5,333 bases of DNA from assembly GCA_030673345.1 (NCBI GenBank), contig DAOVJH010000122.1, positions 1-5,333 on the forward strand, read 5' to 3'. A program made the translations under genes and the position numbers. The notes beneath the pieces are model-generated. The model was not told where the DNA came from. It did no database searches and was given only the letters and a program-made list of their open reading frames with translations. Positions 1 through 4,958 of this stretch are shown piece by piece. Each line of letters opens with the position of its first letter. Positions within the stretch are counted from its first letter, which is position 1. The stretch is from Pseudomonadota bacterium. Its GTDB lineage: Bacteria > Pseudomonadota > Gammaproteobacteria > SZUA-229.

Positions 1-50
1 CGAATTGAGTCATCGTCATCAATAATCCAGATATGACTTTGATCGCTCAT
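1..50 (-). CDS. ntrC: Nitrogen regulation response regulator NtrC (partial, N-terminus only)
   Basis: Only the first 16 codons are in the window; the gene runs off the left edge. The translation MSDQSHIWIIDDDDSI matches the start of the NtrC receiver domain: a beta strand ending in an acidic cluster (residues 11-14) that would form the Mg2+/phosphorylation pocket. The phospho-acceptor Asp, AAA+ and Fis-type DNA-binding domains lie outside. In the known family the protein is phosphorylated by NtrB and activates sigma54 promoters. The start is well supported: the ATG overlaps the ntrB stop as ATGA and is preceded by GGAG (58-61) with 7-nt spacing inside the ntrB coding end, so translation is probably coupled to ntrB. 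Identity rests on the short N-terminus plus its position directly after ntrB. Confidence 0.9.
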   Translation of the reverse strand, partial: MSDQSHIWIIDDDDSI

Positions 51-1156
51 TTATCTACTCCGTTATGAGTTCCGTTGTTTAAGTTAATTGGCAAAATAAT
101 AGTAAACACAGTTTTACCCGGCTCACTGGTAAATTCGATTAGACCGTTATGTTGTTGCACGAGTGATTGCGCGATGGATAAACCGAGCCCGGTGCCTGTA
201 GCATGACCTGTAATCATCGGCATAAATATTTTTTCATGTAATTCTTCTGATACACCGCCACCATTATCTTCGATATCGATCCTGGCAACCAGGGGATAAG
301 TGTGAGAGCCAATTTTACAATTACGCTGGGCGCGTGTTTTGAAGATGATTTTTCCATCAGCATTAGTCGAGGAAATAGCCGTAACCGCATTGCGCGTTAT
401 ATTTAATATAACCTGGATCATCATCGCTTCATCTGCGTGTAGTTCAGGGATACTGGGATCATAATCAGCAGCTATCGAAACCTGGTCATTTTCAGCGGTA
501 ACAAGCTGGCGAACATGTTCTAAAATTTTGTGTATGTTGACGTCGGTTTTTGTCGGAATGTCTTTTGGACCAACCATACGGTCGAGCAAGTTTTTCAAAC
601 GGTCCGTTTCGCTGATGATGATCTGAGTAAACTGTTTATTGTCATCACCGTTCTTATCATTAGAGAGTTCTCTTTCGAGTAATTGCGCAGAGCCACGGAT
701 ACCGCCCAGCGGGTTTTTTATTTCATGTGCTAATCCGCGTAATAAACTTTTACTGGCTTCATACTGGCTGAGAATGCTTTCTTCGTGTGAAAGTTTTTGT
801 TGCGCTTTGAGACGGATAAACTCTAGCAATAAGAACTTGCCTTCAGGCAGGTATTGTATGGGTGAAACAGAATAATCCACATCGATGGTCTTGTGATTGT
901 GCACACGAAGCTGATCTTCGTAAGCCGTATAGGGGTGGCCAGAGATCAATGAACGCTCCAGGCGGTCAAAGAGTTCATGTTCGTTTATAACAAGTTCACG
1001 CAGCGTTTTTTTAACAGCACGGTTATTGCTTATGTGGAACAACATTTCTGCAGCAGGATTCATGAAAACAATTTGCAGATTTTTACCAATGACGATGACA
1101 GCAGAATGCAGGTTATCGATAATCGTTTGTGGAGAATTGTATTCAGTTGAGACCAT
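47..1156 (-). CDS. ntrB: Nitrogen regulation sensor histidine kinase NtrB (GlnL, NRII)
   Basis: Cytoplasmic two-component kinase/phosphatase of 369 residues, slightly longer than the E. coli protein (about 349). In the known system it phosphorylates NtrC when nitrogen is limiting and dephosphorylates it when bound by PII. No membrane segment is seen. Order of domains: PAS sensor at about 8-115 (SAVIVIGKNLQIVFMNPAAE is typical); dimerisation/H-box LAHEIKNPLGG with the predicted phospho-His at 144; N-box ILNITRNAV around 250-258; G1 box DNGGG at 297-301; F-box FMPMITG at 311-317; G2 box GTGLGLSIA at 321-329. All catalytic boxes are intact. The ATG at 1156 follows an in-frame upstream stop (TAA near 1190) and fits the family N-terminus, but it has no good Shine-Dalgarno, suggesting modest translation. 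The stop overlaps the ntrC start by 4 bp. An NtrC-type site lies upstream. Confidence 0.97.
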   Translation of the reverse strand: MVSTEYNSPQTIIDNLHSAVIVIGKNLQIVFMNPAAEMLFHISNNRAVKKTLRELVINEHELFDRLERSLISGHPYTAYEDQLRVHNHKTIDVDYSVSPIQYLPEGKFLLLEFIRLKAQQKLSHEESILSQYEASKSLLRGLAHEIKNPLGGIRGSAQLLERELSNDKNGDDNKQFTQIIISETDRLKNLLDRMVGPKDIPTKTDVNIHKILEHVRQLVTAENDQVSIAADYDPSIPELHADEAMMIQVILNITRNAVTAISSTNADGKIIFKTRAQRNCKIGSHTYPLVARIDIEDNGGGVSEELHEKIFMPMITGHATGTGLGLSIAQSLVQQHNGLIEFTSEPGKTVFTIILPINLNNGTHNGVDK

Positions 1157-1269
1157 GGTGAGCTTAATGCAATAAATGAACCAGTTTTTTTAGAAAAGGG
1201 CATTTATTTTCCAATATGTTTTTCAATGGCTTACATGATAGAGCTGGGAAAATAATTTTGCTTTAAGCG

Positions 1270-1278
1270 ATTATACCA
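1270..1278 (-). promoter_or_regulatory. Extended -10 sigma70 promoter for ntrBC
   Basis: On the minus strand the sequence reads TGGTATAAT: a perfect TATAAT hexamer (1275-1270) preceded by TGn, an extended -10. The -35 region at 17-nt spacing (ACCACA) is poor, as is usual when the extended -10 compensates. The predicted start is near 1263, giving a leader of about 107 nt before ntrB. The expected -35 region is covered by the NtrC-type site at 1286-1300. This is inferred from sequence only. Confidence 0.65.
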
Positions 1279-1283
1279 GCATA

Positions 1284-1302
1284 GCGCACCAATGTGGTGC
1301 GT
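1284..1302. promoter_or_regulatory. NtrC-binding site upstream of ntrB (predicted autorepression operator)
   Basis: GCACCA-ATG-TGGTGC (1286-1300) is a perfect dyad and fits the NtrC site pattern GCAC-N7-GTGC exactly; the dyad extends by one pair to CGCACCA/TGGTGCG. Relative to the predicted ntrB start near 1263 it covers about -23 to -37, the -35 region. A single site placed over a sigma70 promoter suggests repression, as NtrC does at the E. coli glnL promoter. I see no sigma54 element in this intergenic stretch, which argues against activation. Confidence 0.8.
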
Positions 1303-1339
1303 AGATAGTGTGGCTTGGCGGGATAGCCTTTCTAGCGAG

Positions 1340-1885
1340 TTAGAATGGGGCTGGTTTGGGTCTGGTTACCACGGAATTTTTGATATGCACTATGATTTTT
1401 TTGCTGCGCTTGATGATCTTGCCTTTTTTATTTCTTACCTGTGCCTGTAAGCTATGTTCGCCACGATCCGCGCGGCCGATCGGTAATACCAGATTCTTGC
1501 TATTTTTGACCAGGGCTTTGCCATCCATAAGCAGCCACGTGGTATGCCCTTGGGCGATATCCAGGTCGGGGGTAATCTGCAGTGATACTTTTAGATCGGG
1601 CTCGTTCCAGATGGTCTGGTTATTTTTTGGTGCGGTAATAGTGAATTTGGTATATCTGGTTTCAGCCGTTTCTTCCTCGACAACCGCTTCTTTTTTTGGC
1701 GGAATTTTGGGTGCATCGACGACAGTGATCGCTGGCGGGGTAAAGCGTTCAGAATTATTAAACGGTTTATCAGAATAGATGATATTACCTTCTTCATCCA
1801 GACCTTTGTACAGGCCTGCACCTGCTGTGATGCTATATAGTGCAGCAATTACCAGTACGCATATATTTAGACTGTTTGTTTTCAT
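1340..1885 (-). CDS. Secreted DUF4124-domain protein, function unknown
   Basis: Protein of 181 residues from the chosen start. Residues 1-23 form a signal peptide (MKTN, then a hydrophobic run, ending around TAGAG), so export to the periplasm or cell envelope is likely. Residues 23-42 hold the DUF4124 core, GLYKGLDEEGNIIYSDKPF, a short beta-rich motif common in proteobacterial envelope proteins. A low-complexity linker follows (about 50-77, rich in P, K and E), then a beta-rich segment (about 78-170) that looks like an Ig-like or fibronectin-like fold, ending in a basic proline-rich tail. A longer frame opens at 1936, but that start lies inside the glnA terminator and would bury the signal peptide, so ATG 1885 is preferred. 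No good Shine-Dalgarno precedes it at normal spacing (AGAGG is 14 nt away). No role in nitrogen metabolism can be read from it. Confidence 0.85.
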   Translation of the reverse strand: MKTNSLNICVLVIAALYSITAGAGLYKGLDEEGNIIYSDKPFNNSERFTPPAITVVDAPKIPPKKEAVVEEETAETRYTKFTITAPKNNQTIWNEPDLKVSLQITPDLDIAQGHTTWLLMDGKALVKNSKNLVLPIGRADRGEHSLQAQVRNKKGKIIKRSKKIIVHIKNSVVTRPKPAPF

Positions 1886-1892
1886 AGATTGA

Positions 1893-1921
1893 AGCATAGC
1901 CTCTGCTAGCATTATTCGCAA
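1893..1921 (-). promoter_or_regulatory. Possible weak sigma70 promoter for the DUF4124 gene
   Basis: Minus-strand TTGCGA (1921-1916), a 17-nt spacer and TATGCT (1898-1893) match 4 of 6 positions at both -35 and -10. The predicted start is at about 1886, next to the ATG at 1885, so the message would be leaderless. That would explain the missing Shine-Dalgarno. The alternative is readthrough of the glnA terminator. Weak matches in AT-rich DNA arise by chance, so confidence is low. Confidence 0.25.
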
Positions 1922-1922
1922 T

Positions 1923-1956
1923 AAAAAACCCCGCACTTAAAAAGCGCGGGGTTTTT
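1923..1956 (-). terminator. Rho-independent terminator of glnA
   Basis: CCCCGC (1929-1934) pairs with GCGGGG (1946-1951) across an 11-nt loop. The stem is flanked by six A (1923-1928) and five T (1952-1956), which pair to extend it. On the minus strand the stem is followed by TTTTTT, the classic intrinsic terminator form, 46 bp after the glnA stop. The A and T tracts make it potentially bidirectional, though nothing is transcribed towards it from the other side. Confidence 0.92.
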
Positions 1957-1970
1957 GATATCAATGCTTT

Positions 1971-1988
1971 CCTGCGTTATAACACAGG
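1971..1988 (-). other. Stem-loop in the glnA 3' UTR
   Basis: In the glnA-sense RNA, CCUGUG pairs with CGCAGG around a UUAUAA loop (six pairs including one U-G). In the opposite strand that pair becomes a C-A mismatch, so the structure fits the glnA transcript. It lies between the glnA stop and the terminator, giving the 3' UTR two hairpins in a row. It could protect the 3' end or form part of a processed 3'-UTR RNA; the sequence does not decide. Confidence 0.45.
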
Positions 1989-2001
1989 ATTAAGCGCGAT
2001 A

Positions 2002-3411
2002 TTACACGCTGTAGTACATGTCGAACTCACAAGGATGTACAGATGCGCGGTAACGCTGAACTTCTTCCATCTTCAGATCGATAAAGCCATCGATAACGTC
2101 ATCGTCGAATACGCCGCCTTCAGTTAAGAATGCGCGATCTTCATCCAGTGCTTTTAAAGCTTCATCGAATGAGAGTGCAACCTGTGGAATTTTTGCTTCT
2201 TCTTCAGGAGGAAGGTCATACAGATCTTTATCAGCGGCTTCGCCTGGATCAATCTTGTTCTTGATGCCGTCAAGGCCTGCCATCAGCATGGCAGAAAAAC
2301 AAAGGTAAGGATTCGCTGCGTTATCACCGAAACGAACTTCGATACGACGACCCTTAGGGTTTGATACGTGTGGGATACGGATCGAAGCAGAACGGTTACG
2401 TGCAGAGTAAGCCAGCATAACAGGTGCTTCAAAACCAGGAACCAGACGTTTGTAGCTGTTAGTAGAAGCGTTAGCAAAAGCGTTCAGTGCTTTCGCATGT
2501 TTGATGATACCGCCGATGTAGTACAGTGCGTTCTGAGACAGGCCGCCGTAAAGATCACCAGAGAAAGTGTTTTCGCCATCTTTAAAGATAGACTGGTGAA
2601 CGTGCATGCCGTTACCGTTATCACCAACCATAGGCTTAGGCATGAAAGTAGCTGTTTTGCCATAAGCATGTGCAACGTTATGTACGACATATTTAAAAAT
2701 CTGTACTTCGTCAGCTTTACGTACCAGAGTGTTGAACACGGTGCCAATCTCACACTGGCCAGCTGTGCCTACTTCATGGTGATGTACTTCAGTTTCGCAA
2801 CCCATTTCTTCAGCAACTAAACACATAGAAGAACGCAGATCCTGCAGTGAATCGATTGGAGGCACAGGGAAGTAACCGCCTTTAACGCCAGGACGGTGAC
2901 CCATGTTGCTGCCATCGTAGTCCTTGCCAGTGTTCCATGCAGCTTCTTCAGATTCGATCTTGTAGAAAACACCGCCCATCTCGTCGCCCCATTGAACGCC
3001 GTCAAAAACGAAAAATTCGTTTTCAGGACCAAAATAAGCTTTATCACCGATACCTGTTGACTGTAGATAAGCTTCAGCGCGTTTAGCGATAGAGCGTGGG
3101 TCACGGTTATAACCAGTCATATCTGAAGGTTCGATAACATCGCAACGCAGGTTCATGGTTACTTCTTCGCAGAACGGGTCGATAACCTGTGAGTCACAGT
3201 CTGGCATGATGATCATGTCTGATGCGTTAATGCTTTTCCAGCCAGCGATTGAAGAGCCGTCGAACATCTTGCCTTCTTCCAGAGCATCTTCATCAATCGT
3301 GTGGGCAGGGACAGAAACGTGCTGTTCCTTACCTTGTGTATCAGTAAAACGGAAATCAACGAATTTAACGTCTTTTTCCTTAATCATGTTCATTACATCA
3401 CTTGCAGCCAT
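2002..3411 (-). CDS. glnA: Glutamine synthetase, type I (GSI-beta, adenylylatable)
   Basis: Cytoplasmic dodecameric enzyme that makes glutamine from glutamate, ammonia and ATP. Its 469 residues equal the E. coli enzyme. Landmarks: latch segment FDGSSIAGW (50-58) with Asp51; metal-binding GPENEFF with Glu130 and Glu132; [13 protein letters not shown] (211-223) with Glu213 and Glu221; [10 protein letters not shown] with metal ligand His270; substrate-binding NRSASIRIP (339-347); and the adenylylation loop DLYDLPPEE with Tyr398. The last marks the beta subtype that is switched by the GlnE adenylyltransferase. No key residue is missing. The ATG at 3411 has a GAGG Shine-Dalgarno (3420-3423) at 8-nt spacing, within a perfect palindrome. 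Transcription is expected from the sigma54 promoter at 3647-3663 under NtrC control, through an unusually long leader, and ends at the terminator at 1923-1956. Confidence 0.99.
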   Translation of the reverse strand: MAASDVMNMIKEKDVKFVDFRFTDTQGKEQHVSVPAHTIDEDALEEGKMFDGSSIAGWKSINASDMIIMPDCDSQVIDPFCEEVTMNLRCDVIEPSDMTGYNRDPRSIAKRAEAYLQSTGIGDKAYFGPENEFFVFDGVQWGDEMGGVFYKIESEEAAWNTGKDYDGSNMGHRPGVKGGYFPVPPIDSLQDLRSSMCLVAEEMGCETEVHHHEVGTAGQCEIGTVFNTLVRKADEVQIFKYVVHNVAHAYGKTATFMPKPMVGDNGNGMHVHQSIFKDGENTFSGDLYGGLSQNALYYIGGIIKHAKALNAFANASTNSYKRLVPGFEAPVMLAYSARNRSASIRIPHVSNPKGRRIEVRFGDNAANPYLCFSAMLMAGLDGIKNKIDPGEAADKDLYDLPPEEEAKIPQVALSFDEALKALDEDRAFLTEGGVFDDDVIDGFIDLKMEEVQRYRASVHPCEFDMYYSV

Positions 3412-3412
3412 T

Positions 3413-3427
3413 ATTAGAGCCTCTAAT
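3413..3427. promoter_or_regulatory. Palindrome covering the glnA ribosome-binding site
   Basis: ATTAGAG-C-CTCTAAT is a perfect 7+1+7 inverted repeat. On the minus strand it contains the glnA Shine-Dalgarno GAGG (3420-3423), 8 nt before the ATG. In RNA, five A-U-rich pairs (AUUAG/CUAAU) would close a loop presenting AGGCU, so the hairpin would be weak. It could modulate ribosome access or be a protein-binding site. The repeat is directly visible; a function is inferred. Confidence 0.5.
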
Positions 3428-3494
3428 CAATTTATAAATAATAATCCGCGCAGTTAACTCTGTTGCAGCCCAGGTCGATATAGATATGGGTGGT

Positions 3495-3508
3495 GCAGTT
3501 TGATTGCC
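3495..3508 (-). promoter_or_regulatory. Possible second sigma54-like element for glnA
   Basis: Minus-strand CGGCAATCAAACTGCA keeps the invariant GG-N10-GC spacing (GG at 3508-3507, GC at 3496-3495) with partial flanking matches (GGCA at -24, TGCA at -12). A start near 3483 would give a leader of about 72 nt, close to the E. coli glnAp2 value. It is clearly weaker than the element at 3647-3663 and may be chance. Confidence 0.3.
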
Positions 3509-3530
3509 GGCACGGCGTTTGTTTTTTATG

Positions 3531-3565
3531 TTTATCCCAAAGCCTGCTGAGCAGGTCAGGATAAA
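3531..3565 (-). other. Second stem-loop in the glnA leader
   Basis: A 7-bp outer stem (TTTATCC 3531-3537 with GGATAAA 3559-3565) encloses a 5-bp inner stem (CCTGC 3543-3547 with GCAGG 3551-3555) capped by a 3-nt loop, with an asymmetric internal loop between them. All pairs are Watson-Crick, so the fold is possible on both strands. Its outer arm shares 3563-3565 with the base of the longer hairpin upstream, so the two could compete slightly. Confidence 0.5.
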
Positions 3566-3629
3566 GAACCTTTAATCAATTCTGTAGGCTATCTGAAACC
3601 ACCTAAACAGAACTCATCAAAGGTCCTTT
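3563..3629 (-). repeat. Imperfect 23-bp inverted repeat (long hairpin) in the glnA leader
   Basis: Arms 3563-3585 and 3607-3629 match at 19 of 23 positions around a 21-nt loop (3586-3606). Three of the four differences are A versus G, which become G-U pairs in the minus-strand (glnA-sense) RNA but A-C mismatches in the plus-strand RNA; the fourth is G-G in the glnA-sense RNA. The glnA leader could therefore pair 22 of 23 positions. Each arm also contains a self-palindromic AAAGGWCCTTT-like core (3619-3629 perfect; 3563-3573 near-perfect), so dimeric protein binding is an alternative. Confidence 0.65.
3603..3617 (-). CDS. Candidate four-codon micro-ORF in the glnA leader (MSSV)
   Basis: ATG AGT TCT GTT TAG on the minus strand, with a good AAGGA Shine-Dalgarno (3624-3628) 6 nt before the ATG. 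It is the only ATG in the predicted leader before the glnA start. Both its Shine-Dalgarno and start codon lie in the 5' arm of the long hairpin, so ribosome loading and folding would be mutually exclusive. A four-codon peptide has no recognisable family, and chance occurrence is quite possible. Listed because position and spacing are good. Confidence 0.25.
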   Translation of the reverse strand: MSSV

Positions 3630-3646
3630 TTTACAGGAGTAGATTT

Positions 3647-3663
3647 TGCACGAAACGTGCCAA
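3647..3663 (-). promoter_or_regulatory. Sigma54 (RpoN) -24/-12 promoter of glnA
   Basis: The minus strand reads TTGGCACGTTTCGTGCA, matching the RpoN consensus (TGGCACG, then TTGCA) at all but about one defined position. The essential GG (3661-3660) and GC (3649-3648) are spaced by exactly 10 nt. The predicted start is near 3636. The two NtrC-type sites lie upstream at centres of about -85 and -115, suited to looping activation as at E. coli glnAp2. The element also contains a perfect dyad, GCACG-AAA-CGTGC (3648-3660). Confidence 0.92.
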
Positions 3664-3713
3664 TAATGGAAACCCGATATCATGGGCTTTGCAGGGTAAA
3701 ACAGACCAAAAGC

Positions 3714-3728
3714 GCACCATCGTGGGGC
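3714..3728. promoter_or_regulatory. NtrC-binding site, promoter-proximal glnA enhancer
   Basis: GCACCA-TCG-TGGGGC fits GCAC-N7-GTGC with one mismatch (T to G in the right half). Its centre is near 3721, about 85 bp upstream of the predicted glnA start and 30 bp from the second site, about three helical turns. Paired sites allow cooperative NtrC-P oligomer formation in the known system. Confidence 0.8.
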
Positions 3729-3743
3729 GATTGCTTTATTTTA

Positions 3744-3758
3744 GCGCCATTATGGTGC
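3744..3758. promoter_or_regulatory. NtrC-binding site, promoter-distal glnA enhancer
   Basis: GCGCCA-TTA-TGGTGC fits GCAC-N7-GTGC with one mismatch (A to G in the left half). Its centre is near 3751, about -115 from the predicted glnA start. It begins two bases after the stop codon of the upstream transporter gene, so the enhancer is packed against the neighbouring gene. I see no terminator between that gene and glnA. Confidence 0.8.
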
Positions 3759-3760
3759 GT

Positions 3761-4903
3761 TTAGTGAAACTGTAAGCGGGTTTCGCCAACGTAGTCCAGT
3801 TTTTTTGATGCCTGATCAAATGTGTTCTGTAATGCTTCTGCATCGTTCAGATGCTGCAGAAATTTAAAAGACAGGCTAGCTTCGACACAGATGTGACCAT
3901 CGAGATAATGCAGGGTTACATCATCAATATTTTTTAGCGTTTCATGTTTTGACCATTCATGGTTCAGCGCCAGCAATAACTCGCTGCGCAGAGGCAGGTC
4001 TTTACAGCTCGCTGAGGTTTCATCATCCTCTGGATCAATGTGTACCGTGACATCATTGATCTCTTCAAAAGTGTCGCACAGTGCCTGCTCGACACTTTCC
4101 GTAATATGATGGCCTTCAGAGACGCTGAGTTTAGGCGAGACCTGAATATGTACATCGACCAGCGCATTGTGCCCCATGCGGCGCGTGCGCAGCAGGTGCA
4201 GTTCACGTACATCATCGATATTCAGTATCGCCTGTTTGATCTGTTCGACCATCTCAGGTTCCAGGGCTGTATCGACCAGTTCCTGAACGCTCTGTTTGCT
4301 CAGGTCGAGCCCGATCTTGGAGATCATCAGTGCGACCAATATAGCGGCGATCGCATCGAGCAAAGGATAACCGATATAGGTGGCACTGATGCCGACAAGT
4401 ACCACGATAGAGGATACCGCATCACTGCGGTGGTGCCAGGCATTGGCCTCGAGCATGGGTGAGCGAATCTTTTGGGCGACCGCACGTGTGGCATGATACA
4501 GGCCTTCGTTACTGAATATAGAGATGGCCGCAATAATCAACGTGTAGAGCTCTGGTATGGCCAACTCATCAGGGTTTTGCAAGCGGATTACGGCATCGTA
4601 TGCGATGCCGACAGCAACACCGATCAATAAGATGCCCAGGGCGACAGTTGCCAGTGTTTCATACCGTGCATGCCCATAAGGATGATCTTCGTCGGCATCT
4701 TCGCCAGCATGTTTTACCGCAAGTAAAACCATTGCGTCACTGGCAAGATCCGAAAACGAGTGAATGCCGTCAGCCAGCAAGGCCTGAGACTGTCCGACGA
4801 TACCGCCAACCGTTTTTATCACGGCTAAAACAAGATTGACCGCCACGCCCCACAGGGTGATGCGGTTGGTTTCCTGTCTACGTTGTTCGGTGGTCAGATC
4901 CAT
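3761..4903 (-). CDS. Cation diffusion facilitator (CDF) metal efflux transporter
   Basis: Inner-membrane divalent-metal/proton antiporter of 380 residues, longer than E. coli FieF (about 300). Six membrane segments are predicted at roughly 14-36, 40-64, 83-103, 118-131, 160-178 and 181-200. The transport site is visible as HSFSD (His48, Asp52) in segment 2 and HHRSD (His157, Asp161) in segment 5. HxxxD in both is often linked to zinc, whereas FieF has DxxxD in segment 2; substrate remains unproven. GHARYET (77-83) is the usual CDF loop. A cytoplasmic dimerisation domain spans about 210-292 (ending VTVHIDPEDD), and a second similar segment spans about 303-380. The ATG at 4903 fits the family but lacks a Shine-Dalgarno. 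It lies 55 bp after the thioredoxin-like gene on the same strand, so co-transcription is plausible. Confidence 0.95.
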   Translation of the reverse strand: MDLTTEQRRQETNRITLWGVAVNLVLAVIKTVGGIVGQSQALLADGIHSFSDLASDAMVLLAVKHAGEDADEDHPYGHARYETLATVALGILLIGVAVGIAYDAVIRLQNPDELAIPELYTLIIAAISIFSNEGLYHATRAVAQKIRSPMLEANAWHHRSDAVSSIVVLVGISATYIGYPLLDAIAAILVALMISKIGLDLSKQSVQELVDTALEPEMVEQIKQAILNIDDVRELHLLRTRRMGHNALVDVHIQVSPKLSVSEGHHITESVEQALCDTFEEINDVTVHIDPEDDETSASCKDLPLRSELLLALNHEWSKHETLKNIDDVTLHYLDGHICVEASLSFKFLQHLNDAEALQNTFDQASKKLDYVGETRLQFH

Positions 4904-4958
4904 ACGGGTATTTTGATTGCCATGAATGAAGCGCGCAAGTATTTATTGCGTAAAATTT

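Larger units (their letters stand above)
3412..3636 (-). other. Long structured 5' leader of glnA
   Basis: The stretch between the predicted sigma54 start (near 3636) and the glnA ATG is about 225 nt, roughly three times the E. coli glnAp2 leader. It holds, in RNA order, a micro-ORF, a long imperfect hairpin, a second compact hairpin, a small GCCG-GCA-CGGC hairpin (3506-3516), a possible second sigma54 element and the Shine-Dalgarno palindrome. No protein gene is apparent on either strand. I do not recognise the arrangement as a known riboswitch class. Confidence 0.6.

Noticed and set aside
1356..1778. 140-residue open frame on the plus strand, hydrophobic start
   Set aside because: It is antisense to the DUF4124 gene, which has a signal peptide and a recognisable domain. 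The plus-strand translation has no family features and its hydrophobicity is a by-product of the complementary frame.
1886..1936. Longer N-terminus for the DUF4124 protein (ATG at 1936)
   Set aside because: This start lies within the glnA terminator stem and would add 17 residues in front of a normal signal peptide.
2368..2820. 150-residue open frame on the plus strand inside glnA
   Set aside because: Shadow of glnA, whose protein is complete and fully conserved. No Shine-Dalgarno or recognisable domain supports it.
3502..3527. Plus-strand terminator (GCCG-GCA-CGGC followed by a T-rich run)
   Set aside because: The stem is only 4 bp, the T run is displaced by several bases, and no gene is transcribed towards it on the plus strand.
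3648..3660. A third NtrC site at the glnA promoter
   Set aside because: The half-sites GCAC and GTGC are 5 bp apart rather than 7, and the bases are explained by the sigma54 promoter itself.
4040..4462. 140-residue open frame on the plus strand inside the CDF gene
   Set aside because: Antisense shadow of a clearly coding transporter gene, with no homology signal that I recognise.
4894..4923. Nine-codon upstream ORF overlapping the CDF start
   Set aside because: There is no Shine-Dalgarno before its ATG and nothing distinguishes it from chance.
4934..4950. CGCAA-N7-TTGCG inverted repeat between the thioredoxin-like gene and the CDF gene
   Set aside because: The arms are only five bases, there is no T tract after it to make a terminator, and no promoter is nearby to make it an operator.
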